A DNA stretch of 64,000 nt from Bacteroidota bacterium (GTDB lineage: Bacteria > Bacteroidota > Bacteroidia > Bacteroidales > JAADJA01). Positions 1-8,182 of this stretch are shown here, in pieces. The position numbers and the translations under genes are program-made. The DNA is taken from positions 186,001 through 250,000 of the forward strand of contig JAHLKX010000003.1 in the NCBI GenBank assembly GCA_020444515.1, in the 5' to 3' direction. How positions within the stretch are numbered: the first letter of the stretch is position 1; each line of letters opens with the position of its first letter. The notes beneath the pieces are model-generated. The model saw nothing but the letters and a program-made list of their open reading frames with translations. It made no database searches and was not told the origin of the DNA.

Positions 1-871
1 TGACATACACCCCATTTTGTGCCTGTTGAAAATAATAGGCCTTTGGGTTATCATCCACATCTTCGGTAATTTCATTCACACGCGGTAGCGGATGCATTAC
101 CCGCAGATTTTTTTTGGCATCACTCAGCATGTTTTCCCTGAGGATATAGGCTCCCTTGACCCGCTCATACTCCAGGGGATCAGCAAAGCGCTCCTGCTGA
201 ATTCGCGTCATATACAGGATATCTACCTTGGGAATTACCTGATCCATTTCGGTATACTGGTAATATTCCAGGTTTTTGTCTTTGATAAACTGTTTGACCG
301 AACTGGGCAACTTCAATTCCACAGGAGAGATCAGGTGAAAGGTTGTTTTGTAATTGGTGAGCGCCTGCACCAGTGAATGCACGGTGCGGCCGTATTTTAA
401 ATCTCCGACAAAAGCAATGTGCAGGTCATCTAGTTTCTTTTGTGTTTTGCGAATTGAATACAGGTCAAGCAAACATTGTGTGGGATGCTGATTGGCGCCA
501 TCTCCGGCATTGATAATGGGTACCGGTGATACTTCGCTGGCATAGCGCGCACTCCCTTCTCTGGGATGACGCATCACAATGATATCAGAGTAATTGCTTA
601 CCGTCAGAATGGTATCCTTGAGGGTTTCACCTTTTTTTACGCTGGATGTAGAAGCATCGGAAAAGCCAATGACCCGGGCTCCCAGTTGAGAAGCTGCACT
701 TTCGAAACTGAGCCGTGTACGGGTAGAAGGCTCAAAAAACAGGGTGGCCACAACCCAATTATTAAGAATATCCTGTTTGGGATTTTTCTCAAACTTTTCG
801 GCCAGATCGAGTACTCTATCGTAGTCAACCTTGGTAATGTCGTGAATGGAAATTAAGCTTTTGTTTTTCAT
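1..871 (-). CDS. pyrB: Aspartate carbamoyltransferase catalytic subunit (C-terminus cut by window edge)
   Basis: Transfers the carbamoyl group of carbamoyl phosphate to L-aspartate, the first committed step of pyrimidine synthesis, in the cytoplasm. Translating the minus strand from the ATG at 871 gives about 290 residues of an uninterrupted ATCase. The carbamoyl-phosphate motif [13 protein letters not shown] is at residues 45-57, and [10 protein letters not shown] and MHPLPRVNE follow in the right order. The reading frame is still open at base 1, so the last few residues and the stop lie outside. In many Bacteroidota pyrI follows pyrB, which would place it off the left edge. No Shine-Dalgarno sequence precedes the start. 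The family assignment is secure. Confidence 0.95.
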   Translation of the reverse strand, partial: MKNKSLISIHDITKVDYDRVLDLAEKFEKNPKQDILNNWVVATLFFEPSTRTRLSFESAASQLGARVIGFSDASTSSVKKGETLKDTILTVSNYSDIIVMRHPREGSARYASEVSPVPIINAGDGANQHPTQCLLDLYSIRKTQKKLDDLHIAFVGDLKYGRTVHSLVQALTNYKTTFHLISPVELKLPSSVKQFIKDKNLEYYQYTEMDQVIPKVDILYMTRIQQERFADPLEYERVKGAYILRENMLSDAKKNLRVMHPLPRVNEITEDVDDNPKAYYFQQAQNGVYV

Positions 872-993
872 ATTTGGAGGTGGAATATTTTTCAGTTACC
901 GGGCTGTAAAATTATCATATAAAACAGGTCAAAAAGGGCATGTTGATTAAATGTTAATAAAAACAAAAATACCAGTAGCTTTATTGAACAGAT

Positions 994-1020
994 AAAAAAA
1001 GCGGCCTCTCAGCCGCTTTT
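994..1020 (-). terminator. Intrinsic terminator of the GTPase gene
   Basis: On the minus strand AAAAGCGGC and GCCGCTTTTTTT form a 9-bp stem with a 6-nt loop, and a run of T follows. It begins 4 nt after the stop codon at 1025-1027. Confidence 0.85.
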
Positions 1021-1024
1021 AAAA

Positions 1025-2365
1025 TTATTTAACCAGGTTGTGTTTTTTCACAAAATCATCAATGATCCCTTCCAGGTTTGGATAACCAATTTCCTGGAGG
1101 TCATAGTAAACCCGTGTATTGGGTTTATTGATTTTAACAACCCTGTTGAGATCAATGGGTGTTCCAATTACCACAGCATCACACTCGGTGTTATTGATCG
1201 TGGTTTCGAGATCTTTCAATTGCTGATCACTATACCCCATAGCTGGTAACAGAATACCAATATTGGGATAAATTTCGAAAGTTTCCGAAAGTTTACCCAC
1301 TGTATAAGGTCTTGGATCTACCAACTCGGCAGCACCAAATTTCTGCGCAGCTACTGTACCGGCACCCAGTTTCATTTCACCATGTGTAAGGGTTGGTCCA
1401 TCTTCAACTACCAGCACCTTCTTGCCTTTGATCACCGATGGATCATCCACCTTGATGGGAGAAGCGCCATCCACAACAATAGCATGCGGAGCCACTTTGG
1501 CAATACTTTCACGCACGGTTTGAATGCCCTCAGGAGAGGCACTGTCCATCTTGTTAATGATGGCAACATCTGCTAACCGCAGGGTCACTTCTCCAGGATA
1601 ATAGGACAGTTCATGTCCGGGTCTGTGCGGATCCACAACCGTCATGTTCAGATCGGGTTTGTAGAAAGGAAAGTCGTTATTACCACCATCCCACAAAACA
1701 ACATCACAACCATCCGGGTCATTTTCAGCAGCCCTGAGGATGGCCTCATAATCCACGCCGGCATAAATCACATTACCACGAACAACGTGGGGTTCATACT
1801 CTTCCATCTCTTCGATGGTACATTTGTGTTTGTGAAGATCTTCAACCGTAGCAAAACGCTGAACCTTTTGTGCAACAAGATCGCCATAAGGCATCGGGTG
1901 ACGGATGGCCACCACCTTTAATCCCTTTGCCATCAAATATTCGATCACTTTACGGGAGGTCTGACTTTTGCCACAACCTGTACGAACAGCACCTACAGCA
2001 ATCAATGGCTTTGTACTCTTCACCATGGTGTCATGGGGTCCGAGTAATACAAAATTTGCACCGGCAGCATTAACAATAGCGCTGACCGACATTACCCTGT
2101 GATAGGGAACATCACTGTAGGCAAATACACAATCATCTGCCTTTAATTCTTTAATAAGCTTTGGTAGATCTTCCTCTGCATAGATCGGGATACCGTCCGG
2201 GTACAGTTCACCCGCCAGTTCGGCCGGGTATTTCCTTCCGTCGATATCAGGAATTTGGGCAGCTGTAAAAGCCACTACATTGTATTGAGAATTTCCACGA
2301 TAATAAGTATTGAAATTGTGGAAGTCCCTTCCTGCAGCACCGATAATAATTACATTTTTCTTCAT
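1025..2365 (-). CDS. Cyclic 2,3-diphosphoglycerate synthetase-like P-loop GTPase
   Basis: 446-residue cytoplasmic protein resembling the predicted GTPase family that includes archaeal cyclic 2,3-diphosphoglycerate synthetase. Seen: an N-terminal Rossmann-like start (KKNVIIIGAAGRDFHNFN), a P-loop GAVRTGCGKSQTSR at residues 125-138, an NKMD-type guanine-specificity motif (AIINKMDSA), and WDGGNNDFPF. The start was set at the ATG at 2365 because A-rich sequence (AAAAAGGTAATAATT) precedes it and a good promoter lies at 2431-2460. A longer reading frame to 2431 would begin inside that promoter. It stands alone between divergent trmH and pyrB. Its bacterial function is not established, so synthesis of cyclic 2,3-DPG is only the family name. 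Confidence 0.8.
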   Translation of the reverse strand: MKKNVIIIGAAGRDFHNFNTYYRGNSQYNVVAFTAAQIPDIDGRKYPAELAGELYPDGIPIYAEEDLPKLIKELKADDCVFAYSDVPYHRVMSVSAIVNAAGANFVLLGPHDTMVKSTKPLIAVGAVRTGCGKSQTSRKVIEYLMAKGLKVVAIRHPMPYGDLVAQKVQRFATVEDLHKHKCTIEEMEEYEPHVVRGNVIYAGVDYEAILRAAENDPDGCDVVLWDGGNNDFPFYKPDLNMTVVDPHRPGHELSYYPGEVTLRLADVAIINKMDSASPEGIQTVRESIAKVAPHAIVVDGASPIKVDDPSVIKGKKVLVVEDGPTLTHGEMKLGAGTVAAQKFGAAELVDPRPYTVGKLSETFEIYPNIGILLPAMGYSDQQLKDLETTINNTECDAVVIGTPIDLNRVVKINKPNTRVYYDLQEIGYPNLEGIIDDFVKKHNLVK

Positions 2366-2430
2366 AATTATTACCTTTTTAAAATTTATTAAACAAAAAG
2401 ATCTTTTGCTAAAACTGCAAAATTTTCGCA

Positions 2431-2460
2431 CAAAGTTATGTGATTAAACTTTTCAGCCAA
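2431..2460 (-). promoter_or_regulatory. Bacteroidota-type promoter for the GTPase gene
   Basis: The minus strand reads TTG (2460-2458), 19 nt, then TAACTTTG (2438-2431), a full match to TAnnTTTG. The leader to the ATG at 2365 would be about 60 nt. Confidence 0.65.
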
Positions 2461-2570
2461 GAAATTATGGATGATTTATTAAAAAATAGGGATGATAAAA
2501 ATGAATTGACCCTTACCTCAAAGGATAATCCCGGCAATTTTATTTTCAATTCCTATTATCAAGATGTTGT

Positions 2571-2578
2571 TATTTTTG
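2571..2578 (+). promoter_or_regulatory. Promoter -7 element for trmH
   Basis: TATTTTTG matches TAnnTTTG and lies 26 nt before the ATG at 2605. No clear -33 TTG is visible. Confidence 0.5.
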
Positions 2579-2604
2579 TAGGTTAACAAAATATCCGAGA
2601 CCTA

Positions 2605-3303
2605 ATGACGGCAAAAAAAAACAAACCTCTTTCTGATAAAAAACAAAAATTACTCGAATATCTGTTGACCTATGTAAGTGAACACAAACAAGCTCTATTT
2701 GAAGAAAAGATCCGATTCAGAACAAAATATATTACCGTAGTGCTTGAAGATATTTTCCAGCCACACAATGCTAGCGCTGTTTTACGAACCTGTGACTGTT
2801 TTGGGGTGCAGGATATTCATATCATCGAAAACCAGAATAAATACGAAGTAAATCCCGATGTAGCACTGGGTTCTTCCAAATGGCTCAAGCTGATGAAATA
2901 CAATACAGAAAAGCAAAATACCATCATGGCTTATCAAACTTTGAAAAAACAGGGATACCGAATTGTTGCCACAACACCGCATAAAAATGACATTCTTCTT
3001 GAAGAATTATCACTCGATCAAAAAACCGCCTTGGTTTTTGGTACAGAGATGCGGGGTTTAACAAATTGGGCCATTGATAATGCTGATGCCTGGGTAAAAA
3101 TTCCAATGTATGGATTTACAGAGAGTTTTAATATATCCGTTTCAGCTGCAATAATCCTTCATTACCTTACTGAAAAGCTCAGAAAATCAGACATTGCATG
3201 GCAACTCAATCAAACTGAAATAACCGATATAAAACTGGATTGGGTAAAAAATACAATTAAACGTGCTGAATTACTTGAACAGAAATTCCTGAAAAATTCA
3301 TAA
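2605..3303 (+). CDS. trmH: SpoU/TrmH-family tRNA (guanosine-2'-O)-methyltransferase
   Basis: 232-residue SAM-dependent 2'-O-ribose methyltransferase of the SPOUT (trefoil-knot) class, probably modifying G18 of tRNA. The three family motifs are readable: motif 1 VLEDIFQPHNASAVLRTCD (the Asn and Arg of NxxAxxRT), motif 2 LVFGTEMRGL, and motif 3 IPMYGFTESFNISVSAAI. The length fits TrmH rather than the longer TrmJ or RlmB, which carry an extra domain. The ATG start has A-rich upstream sequence and a promoter-like element. The next gene, for the Thx-like protein, is 43 nt downstream in the same direction. The exact target nucleotide is inferred from the family. Confidence 0.85.
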   Translation: MTAKKNKPLSDKKQKLLEYLLTYVSEHKQALFEEKIRFRTKYITVVLEDIFQPHNASAVLRTCDCFGVQDIHIIENQNKYEVNPDVALGSSKWLKLMKYNTEKQNTIMAYQTLKKQGYRIVATTPHKNDILLEELSLDQKTALVFGTEMRGLTNWAIDNADAWVKIPMYGFTESFNISVSAAIILHYLTEKLRKSDIAWQLNQTEITDIKLDWVKNTIKRAELLEQKFLKNS

Positions 3304-3308
3304 CTTTA
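3275..3308 (+). promoter_or_regulatory. Possible promoter for the Thx gene
   Basis: TTG at 3275-3277, 23 nt, then TAACTTTA at 3301-3308, one mismatch to TAnnTTTG. It overlaps the end of trmH, so the Thx gene may have its own transcript. Confidence 0.3.
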
Positions 3309-3346
3309 CCGGAATTTCGAGTATTAATCATCAAATATTTTAACTT

Positions 3347-3760
3347 ATGGGAAAAGGCGACAAAAAAACGAAACGCGGCAAAATAATTATGGGCAGTTAC
3401 GGAAGATTGCGCCCCCGGAAGAAAAAATCGGATAGTTTTAGTCCCGAAGACCGCAAAAAAGAAATCAAAAAAAGCAAACCGGTTAAAAAGAAGGCACCAA
3501 CTGCAAAAAAAGAAACTAAAAAGAAAGAGGTCGAAAATAAAACGGATACCCCTCCCCTAGAGGAAACTCCTAAAACAAAACCTGAAACAAAAACTACCAG
3601 TGATAAAGTGGCCGAAAAACCGGCTGCAAAAGAAGAAGACAAAAAGGCAGTTAAAAAAGAAACAAAAAAGGAATCGTCTGCTGCCAAACCTAAAACTGCT
3701 GCAAAGACTGCAGGAAAGAAAAAGGATAAAGCAGACAAGGAAGAGGGAAAGGAAAAATAA
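3347..3760 (+). CDS. 30S ribosomal protein Thx-like, with a long Lys/Ala-rich C-terminal tail
   Basis: 137 residues. The first 27 or so (MGKGDKKTKRGKIIMGSYGR then LRPRKKKS) match the small Thx ribosomal protein, which in Thermus sits in the head of the 30S subunit and which Bacteroidota often encode as a short peptide. The remaining 110 residues are low-complexity Lys, Ala, Glu and Thr with many KKE, AKK and PKT steps, like the tails of bacterial histone-H1-like proteins. The frame is intact and the ATG is well placed. The tail is unusual and may bind rRNA or DNA, or be a disordered extension. Identity of the head is fairly sure; the tail's role is unknown. Confidence 0.75.
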   Translation: MGKGDKKTKRGKIIMGSYGRLRPRKKKSDSFSPEDRKKEIKKSKPVKKKAPTAKKETKKKEVENKTDTPPLEETPKTKPETKTTSDKVAEKPAAKEEDKKAVKKETKKESSAAKPKTAAKTAGKKKDKADKEEGKEK

Positions 3761-3784
3761 ATCAGGTTGTTTAGTTTTTGATGA

Positions 3785-5170
3785 CTAAATTGAATCGGCA
3801 GGAAACTTCAGGTTTCCTGCTATTTTTTTAAATAACCTGCCACGTTCTTCAAAATTCCTAAACATATCATAACTCGAAGCAGCGGGCGACAATAAACAGA
3901 TGGACCCTCGTTTGGTATGTCCCCTAATGATCATTTCAATTTCATCCAACTTTTCAATAAAATATGTATTTTGCCCTTTGGCCAATTTCCCTGATAACAT
4001 ACTGAGTATTCGTTTTCCAGCCTCACCCATAAAGATGAATTGATGAATTTGTGTCTTGGGCAAAAAATCAACCAGACCCGAATAATCAATACCACGATCT
4101 TTCCCTCCCAGGATCAGGGTATCAACGTTTATTAAGGTTTTTATTGCAGCAATGGTCGATTCAGGGATCGTTGAAATGGAATCATTATAAAAATCAATAC
4201 CACCGATGTTCCCAACATACTCCAGGCGATGTTCGAGACCTTTGAAATCCAATACGGCAGATTGAACAACCTCGGCAGGAATTCCTGATATCCTGGCGGC
4301 ACATATAGCGGCCATGATGTTTCGAAGATTATGAGCGCCCGGAAGTGCATTTCGATGACAAAAATCATAAACTTCATGACTGCCCTCGTAAGTGTAAATT
4401 ACTTTTTGATCATCCTGAGAATAGGCCCCCGAATTTTCCCGCTTTACATCTGAGTACCAAATCATTCCCGCACGTATTTGATCGTTATAAAAATCATACA
4501 GAATTTTATCGTCCCGGTTCAGGATCAAATAATCATCCTCGCGCTGAAAAGCACTGATTTTGAATTTAGCGTTCCGGTATTTTTCAAAAGTTTGGTAATG
4601 ATCAAGGTGCTCTTCAAAAATATTCAGGATCACTGCAATATGAGGAGAAACGCTTATATCATCAAGCTGATGCGAAGATAATTCAAAAATGACATGGGTA
4701 TCAACATCAATTTTATGGATGAAATCAAAAGGTGGCACCCCGATATTCCCTACTAAAATTACATTGGATGTATGGGTCGATATGATATGATGTATCAAAC
4801 TCGATGTGGTGCTTTTGCCTTTTGTTCCTGTTATGCCTATTGTTTGTCTGGCAAATGCCGATAAAAAAAGATCGGTTTGCGATGTAATTTTTTGAGGTTC
4901 GACTTTGGATAGCAGTTTTGAACGGGCAATCCCGGGGGATTTAATGATCAGATCAAAATCAGCCAGCTGATCAAGATACGCTTCACCTGCTAAGGTATTG
5001 AATTCTGATTGGTCCATATCAGAAAAGGCATTTTCATTTTGATCAGCCAGAAAAAGAAGCGCTGAGGGCACAATTTTTTTTAGAACAGAAAACGTTGATT
5101 TCCCTTCTTGTCCAAATCCCAGGATCAGGATTTTTTTACCCGAAACTATTTCAGCTAGATGATCAATCAT
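3785..5170 (-). CDS. murD2: MurD-type ligase, probably UDP-MurNAc-L-alanine--L-glutamate ligase (MurD2)
   Basis: 461-residue Mur ligase that adds glutamate to UDP-MurNAc-L-Ala in the cytoplasm. Seen: an N-terminal Rossmann domain (KKILILGFGQEGKST), the ATP loop GITGTKGKSTTSS at about 112-124, ELSSHQLDDI and ILNIFEEHLDHY in the central domain, and GGKDRGIDYSGL in the C-terminal domain. The family is clear. D- versus L-glutamate specificity cannot be read from motifs. It overlaps by 8 nt a gene resembling murL, so the L-glutamate-specific MurD2 of the MurD2-MurL route is the better guess. No other mur gene is nearby, which argues against the ordinary dcw-cluster murD. Its last codons encode the terminator of the convergent Thx gene. 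Confidence 0.8.
   Translation of the reverse strand: MIDHLAEIVSGKKILILGFGQEGKSTFSVLKKIVPSALLFLADQNENAFSDMDQSEFNTLAGEAYLDQLADFDLIIKSPGIARSKLLSKVEPQKITSQTDLFLSAFARQTIGITGTKGKSTTSSLIHHIISTHTSNVILVGNIGVPPFDFIHKIDVDTHVIFELSSHQLDDISVSPHIAVILNIFEEHLDHYQTFEKYRNAKFKISAFQREDDYLILNRDDKILYDFYNDQIRAGMIWYSDVKRENSGAYSQDDQKVIYTYEGSHEVYDFCHRNALPGAHNLRNIMAAICAARISGIPAEVVQSAVLDFKGLEHRLEYVGNIGGIDFYNDSISTIPESTIAAIKTLINVDTLILGGKDRGIDYSGLVDFLPKTQIHQFIFMGEAGKRILSMLSGKLAKGQNTYFIEKLDEIEMIIRGHTKRGSICLLSPAASSYDMFRNFEERGRLFKKIAGNLKFPADSI
3798..3830 (+). terminator. Terminator of the Thx gene, embedded in the murD2 coding sequence
   Basis: GCAGGAAAC (3798-3806), a 5-nt loop, GTTTCCTGC (3812-3820), then TATTTTTTT. The T-run is on the plus strand, so it serves the Thx gene. 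The same bases encode the last dozen or so residues of the convergent ligase. Confidence 0.85.
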
Positions 5171-6530
5171 TCAACGCTGATTTAAGGATAGTTAAAAAAG
5201 GATCGTCCAAAAAATGATGGTTATCAAAGGCATTTTCAATTATTCCTTTTGTTTCTTCACTGAACTTTGTCGAATTATTCTCCTGATAATATTTTAGCAG
5301 GGGTGGCAAAGGTTTGGGGAATTGGGGAATGGTCCGTTGCAATGCAAAATTGACTTCATCGGTGGTTCCTACACATTCAAAAGGTTTCTCCTCAGCAATA
5401 CCGCTAAGCTCATTGAGAAAAGGAATCAGTTCCACATCATCAAAGAGATTCCTGCCAAACATGGACTGCATATCCGATGGTTTAAGAAAAGGAGAAAGAA
5501 TGATATAGGTAAATAAACATTTAGAACATTTCCCACACCATCTGTCATTTTTACTTCCTGCATTGCAACTCCGAAAAGCACTATGATAATCCTTCATACC
5601 AGAAAAGAGACGGGCAATTCCATATTCGTTCAGAGGACGCAAGAAGCTAAAATATTCAATATCCCGGGATATAAATTGCGCTACATACTGTCGAAAATCA
5701 TTTTCAAATTCAATGGATTTGGAATATTGATGATTGGGTCCATCCTTGATCGTTGGTTCATTGGCGCTGGATTCATTTGATAGGGCAATGTATTTGGCAT
5801 GAGAAAGTGTGGCAGCCATCAGGGTTATAAAGCCCAGCAAAGCAGAGAAGGGAGTATGCCCGTTTAAAAATCCCTGTTTGTTCATCTCCAGTAAATGAGG
5901 GTCGATATTTCGGTTCACTTCAAATATTTGAGCTCTTTTAAAACCTCCTATGTGTGTCGTGTCTAAAACAGCCTTACGAGGATTCACACTAAATGGGATG
6001 ACTTTCATTTTACTCCGCAGTAACTCCAATGTAACGGCAGAGTCTTTCCCACCACCAATGGGAACGATTACTTTTTGAGGATCTGTATTGACCTTGAAAC
6101 GAAACAGTTTTCTGGATGATGGGGTCTCAATTTGCATATAGGTCTCCTGATCTTCATTTATTCCATTGACATAGAAAAACTCTCCAAGACCTTTGAAATA
6201 TAGCTTTTTCCAAAATTTTATTTGATTCGAATCAAGAAAATAGGGTTTGATTATTACTTTTTGCGGACAGGCCACCTTCCAGTAACTGATCAATTCGATC
6301 ATTCCAATATGAAAAATCAGGCTTTCGAGCAATTTTGGATCGTGGTGAGTCTTTAACAGTGCTTTTTTAGGAATCGTAAGCGTGGGTTTAAAAAAGTGTT
6401 TATCATCAATATTGAAATCAAAGGCAACGGTCAGGATATCATCGATGTCTGTAATATGATAACCTTCAAATACAAATTTTGAATAGGTTTGGCGGAGTGT
6501 ATTATATTTATTTTGATTATTTTTATTCAC
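5163..6530 (-). CDS. murL: MurL-type UDP-MurNAc-L-Ala-L-Glu epimerase (PP-loop ATPase fold)
   Basis: 455 residues. MurL uses ATP to invert the terminal L-glutamate of UDP-MurNAc-L-Ala-L-Glu to D-glutamate, replacing the MurI-MurD route (described in Xanthomonas). Seen: GLGEFFYVNG at about 114-123, a PP-loop VPIGGGKDSAVTLELL around 156-171, LSNESSANEPT at 250-260, HQYSKSIEFEN at 267-277, and a cysteine cluster C322/C332/C335/C338. I recall this arrangement for MurL but could not compare sequences. Translationally coupled to the downstream MurD-type ligase (8-nt overlap), which is the strongest support. The alternative is an uncharacterised PP-loop hydrolase. A possible minus-strand -7 element, TATTTTTG, lies at 6603-6596. 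Confidence 0.72.
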   Translation of the reverse strand: MNKNNQNKYNTLRQTYSKFVFEGYHITDIDDILTVAFDFNIDDKHFFKPTLTIPKKALLKTHHDPKLLESLIFHIGMIELISYWKVACPQKVIIKPYFLDSNQIKFWKKLYFKGLGEFFYVNGINEDQETYMQIETPSSRKLFRFKVNTDPQKVIVPIGGGKDSAVTLELLRSKMKVIPFSVNPRKAVLDTTHIGGFKRAQIFEVNRNIDPHLLEMNKQGFLNGHTPFSALLGFITLMAATLSHAKYIALSNESSANEPTIKDGPNHQYSKSIEFENDFRQYVAQFISRDIEYFSFLRPLNEYGIARLFSGMKDYHSAFRSCNAGSKNDRWCGKCSKCLFTYIILSPFLKPSDMQSMFGRNLFDDVELIPFLNELSGIAEEKPFECVGTTDEVNFALQRTIPQFPKPLPPLLKYYQENNSTKFSEETKGIIENAFDNHHFLDDPFLTILKSALND

Positions 6531-6611
6531 TAGTTACTCTGGTATCATTTTTGATTTTCAAATCATAACTTCATTTACTACGCGAAACAAAAGAACAAAA
6601 ATAAAGCGAAA

Positions 6612-7202
6612 ATGACTGACCTCAATAATATATTAAAAATAAGGACCAACAACCTCAAACCATCAAAGGGAAAGATCCTTATTTCAGAACCTTTTTTAAT
6701 CGATTATTATTTCAAACGATCGGTAGTACTCCTTGCCGAACACAATGATGAAGGCACATTTGGGCTTATCGTCAACAAGCCTGTTGAGATGTATTTACAC
6801 GATATGATCAAAGACTTCCCTGAGTTCAATGCCCCTGTTTATCTTGGTGGCCCGGTGAAGACGGATAATCTTTATTTTATCCATACACAAGGAAATCTCA
6901 TAGAAAACAGTATGGAGATTTTAAATGGCCTCTATTGGGGAGGAGATATTGAGCACGTTAAAGAATTAATCCTCATTGGAAAACTTCAACCTGAACAAAT
7001 TAAGTTTTTTGTCGGATATTCGGGATGGATTTCGAATCAACTGGAAGAAGAATTGGAACGTAATTCCTGGCTGGTTGCCAATATCAAACCAAATCAGGTC
7101 ATGCAGGCCAATACTGAAAAATTGTGGAAAACATCCATTAAAAAACTGGGTGGTGATTATGCGTATTGGACCAATTTCCCGGCCGATCCAAATTTAAATT
7201 AA
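6612..7202 (+). CDS. yqgE: YqgE/AlgH family protein (UPF0301)
   Basis: 196 residues, the usual length of this family. The diagnostic pattern is present: KGKILISEPFLIDYYFKRSV, then GTFGLIVNKP, LGGPVKTDNLYFIHT, and GYSGWISNQLEEELERNSW. No signal peptide or membrane segment, so a cytoplasmic protein. AlgH has been linked to alginate control in Pseudomonas, but the biochemical activity of the family is unknown. It is divergent from murL with about 80 nt between starts and convergent with a small membrane-protein gene. The ATG follows an A-rich stretch, normal for these genes. Confidence 0.85.
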   Translation: MTDLNNILKIRTNNLKPSKGKILISEPFLIDYYFKRSVVLLAEHNDEGTFGLIVNKPVEMYLHDMIKDFPEFNAPVYLGGPVKTDNLYFIHTQGNLIENSMEILNGLYWGGDIEHVKELILIGKLQPEQIKFFVGYSGWISNQLEEELERNSWLVANIKPNQVMQANTEKLWKTSIKKLGGDYAYWTNFPADPNLN

Positions 7203-7342
7203 GTCCATCAGGTTACCCAATATTTACCCAGTCTTTTTTCTTGTTATACCCCTTAATTTAATTTGATAATTTTTGATGCAGTAGCCCTGTAATTATAATA
7301 ATGCGTAATATTTCACATTGTGCCAAATTTGGGGGGCCAATG

Positions 7343-7564
7343 CTAAAGGTAAATTTCTTTGCGGTTTGTTCGGATTACTTTATCTGAAACCCACACATCG
7401 ATTTCATGATTAATTTTGATGACCAGGCCCTGAATCTTTTGCTCTCCAATATAAATTCTGCATATATCTCCAACCTTGAGAGTTTTTCGCTTGATTTTTG
7501 TGGCAACAATCCTAAATAGAATTTGGCCTGTATAGATACATACAAGTGCAAGAATGAGTGTCAT
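7343..7564 (-). CDS. Small single-span membrane protein with a soluble beta-rich C-terminus
   Basis: 73 residues, not recognised. The N-terminus (MTLILALVCIYTGQILFRIV) is one membrane helix followed by a basic stop-transfer stretch KIKRKT. The rest (VGDICRIYIGEQKIQGLVIKI) looks like a small beta-barrel of KOW or SH3 type and ends in a basic segment. The ATG start and amino-acid make-up are plausible for a real gene, but it is short and unsupported by an operon. It converges on yqgE and is divergent from the YCII lipoprotein gene. Confidence 0.5.
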   Translation of the reverse strand: MTLILALVCIYTGQILFRIVATKIKRKTLKVGDICRIYIGEQKIQGLVIKINHEIDVWVSDKVIRTNRKEIYL

Positions 7565-7666
7565 ATTATTATTGTAGTTTCCGGAATTGTCTAAAAGCCA
7601 TTGTAAAAATAAAGAAATATTCTCAATTGTGAGATGCCGAATAAAAAATGATCAATGATTTTGATA

Positions 7667-7674
7667 TATTTTTG
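7667..7674 (+). promoter_or_regulatory. Promoter -7 element for the YCII lipoprotein gene
   Basis: TATTTTTG, a full TAnnTTTG match, 22 nt before the ATG at 7697. An ATG at 7655 lies upstream of the element, so the start at 7697 is preferred. Confidence 0.5.
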
Positions 7675-7696
7675 GACGATAATTAAAACATTGTGT

Positions 7697-8182
7697 ATGA
7701 AAAAGCTCTTTATGATAGGCATCGTAGCATTAGCAATTCTAAACAGTTGCTACAACAGACCAAATAATATCACTGATGACCCTACAGCCCGTGAATCGGT
7801 TTACGACTCAATACTGGCAAAAAAACTGGGAGCTGATGAATATGGCATGAGGCAATATATCATGGCTTTCTTGAAAAAAGGTCCCAATCGCAATCAAGAT
7901 TCAGCAACGGCTGTAAAACTTCAACGGGCACACCTTGATAATATCACCCGCATGGCAAAAGAAGGCACACTGATTCTAGCAGGACCTTTCCTTGATTCGG
8001 GAGACATTAGAGGTATCTACATATTCGATGTCAGGACGGTTGAAGAAGCGCATGCACTCACTGCAACTGATCCAGCCATTCAAGCCGGCCGGCTTAAAAT
8101 GGAATTACATCCCTGGTATGGTTCAGCCGCATTGATGCAAATACCTGAAATATCACGATCCATTGCTAAAAAAGAAATATAA
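7697..8182 (+). CDS. YCII-related domain lipoprotein
   Basis: 161 residues. MKKLFMIGIVALAILNSCYN is a lipoprotein signal peptide with the modified cysteine at residue 19. The mature part (MAFLKKGPNRNQ ... QRAHLDNITRMAKEGTLILAGPF ... AHALTATDPAIQAGRLKMELHPW) is a YCII/YciI-like domain, with the conserved HLDNI and DPAI...G patterns. The ferredoxin-like YCII fold may be enzymatic, but no substrate is known. The domain is usually cytoplasmic, so a lipid-anchored form is a Bacteroidota variant. Its 3' end overlaps the start of sfsA by 20 nt, which suggests co-transcription. Confidence 0.8.
   Translation: MKKLFMIGIVALAILNSCYNRPNNITDDPTARESVYDSILAKKLGADEYGMRQYIMAFLKKGPNRNQDSATAVKLQRAHLDNITRMAKEGTLILAGPFLDSGDIRGIYIFDVRTVEEAHALTATDPAIQAGRLKMELHPWYGSAALMQIPEISRSIAKKEI

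Noticed and set aside
3397..3738. Hydrophobic 113-codon minus-strand frame, possible membrane protein
   Set aside because: It is the complement of the Lys-rich Thx tail: Lys codons read backwards give Phe and Leu.
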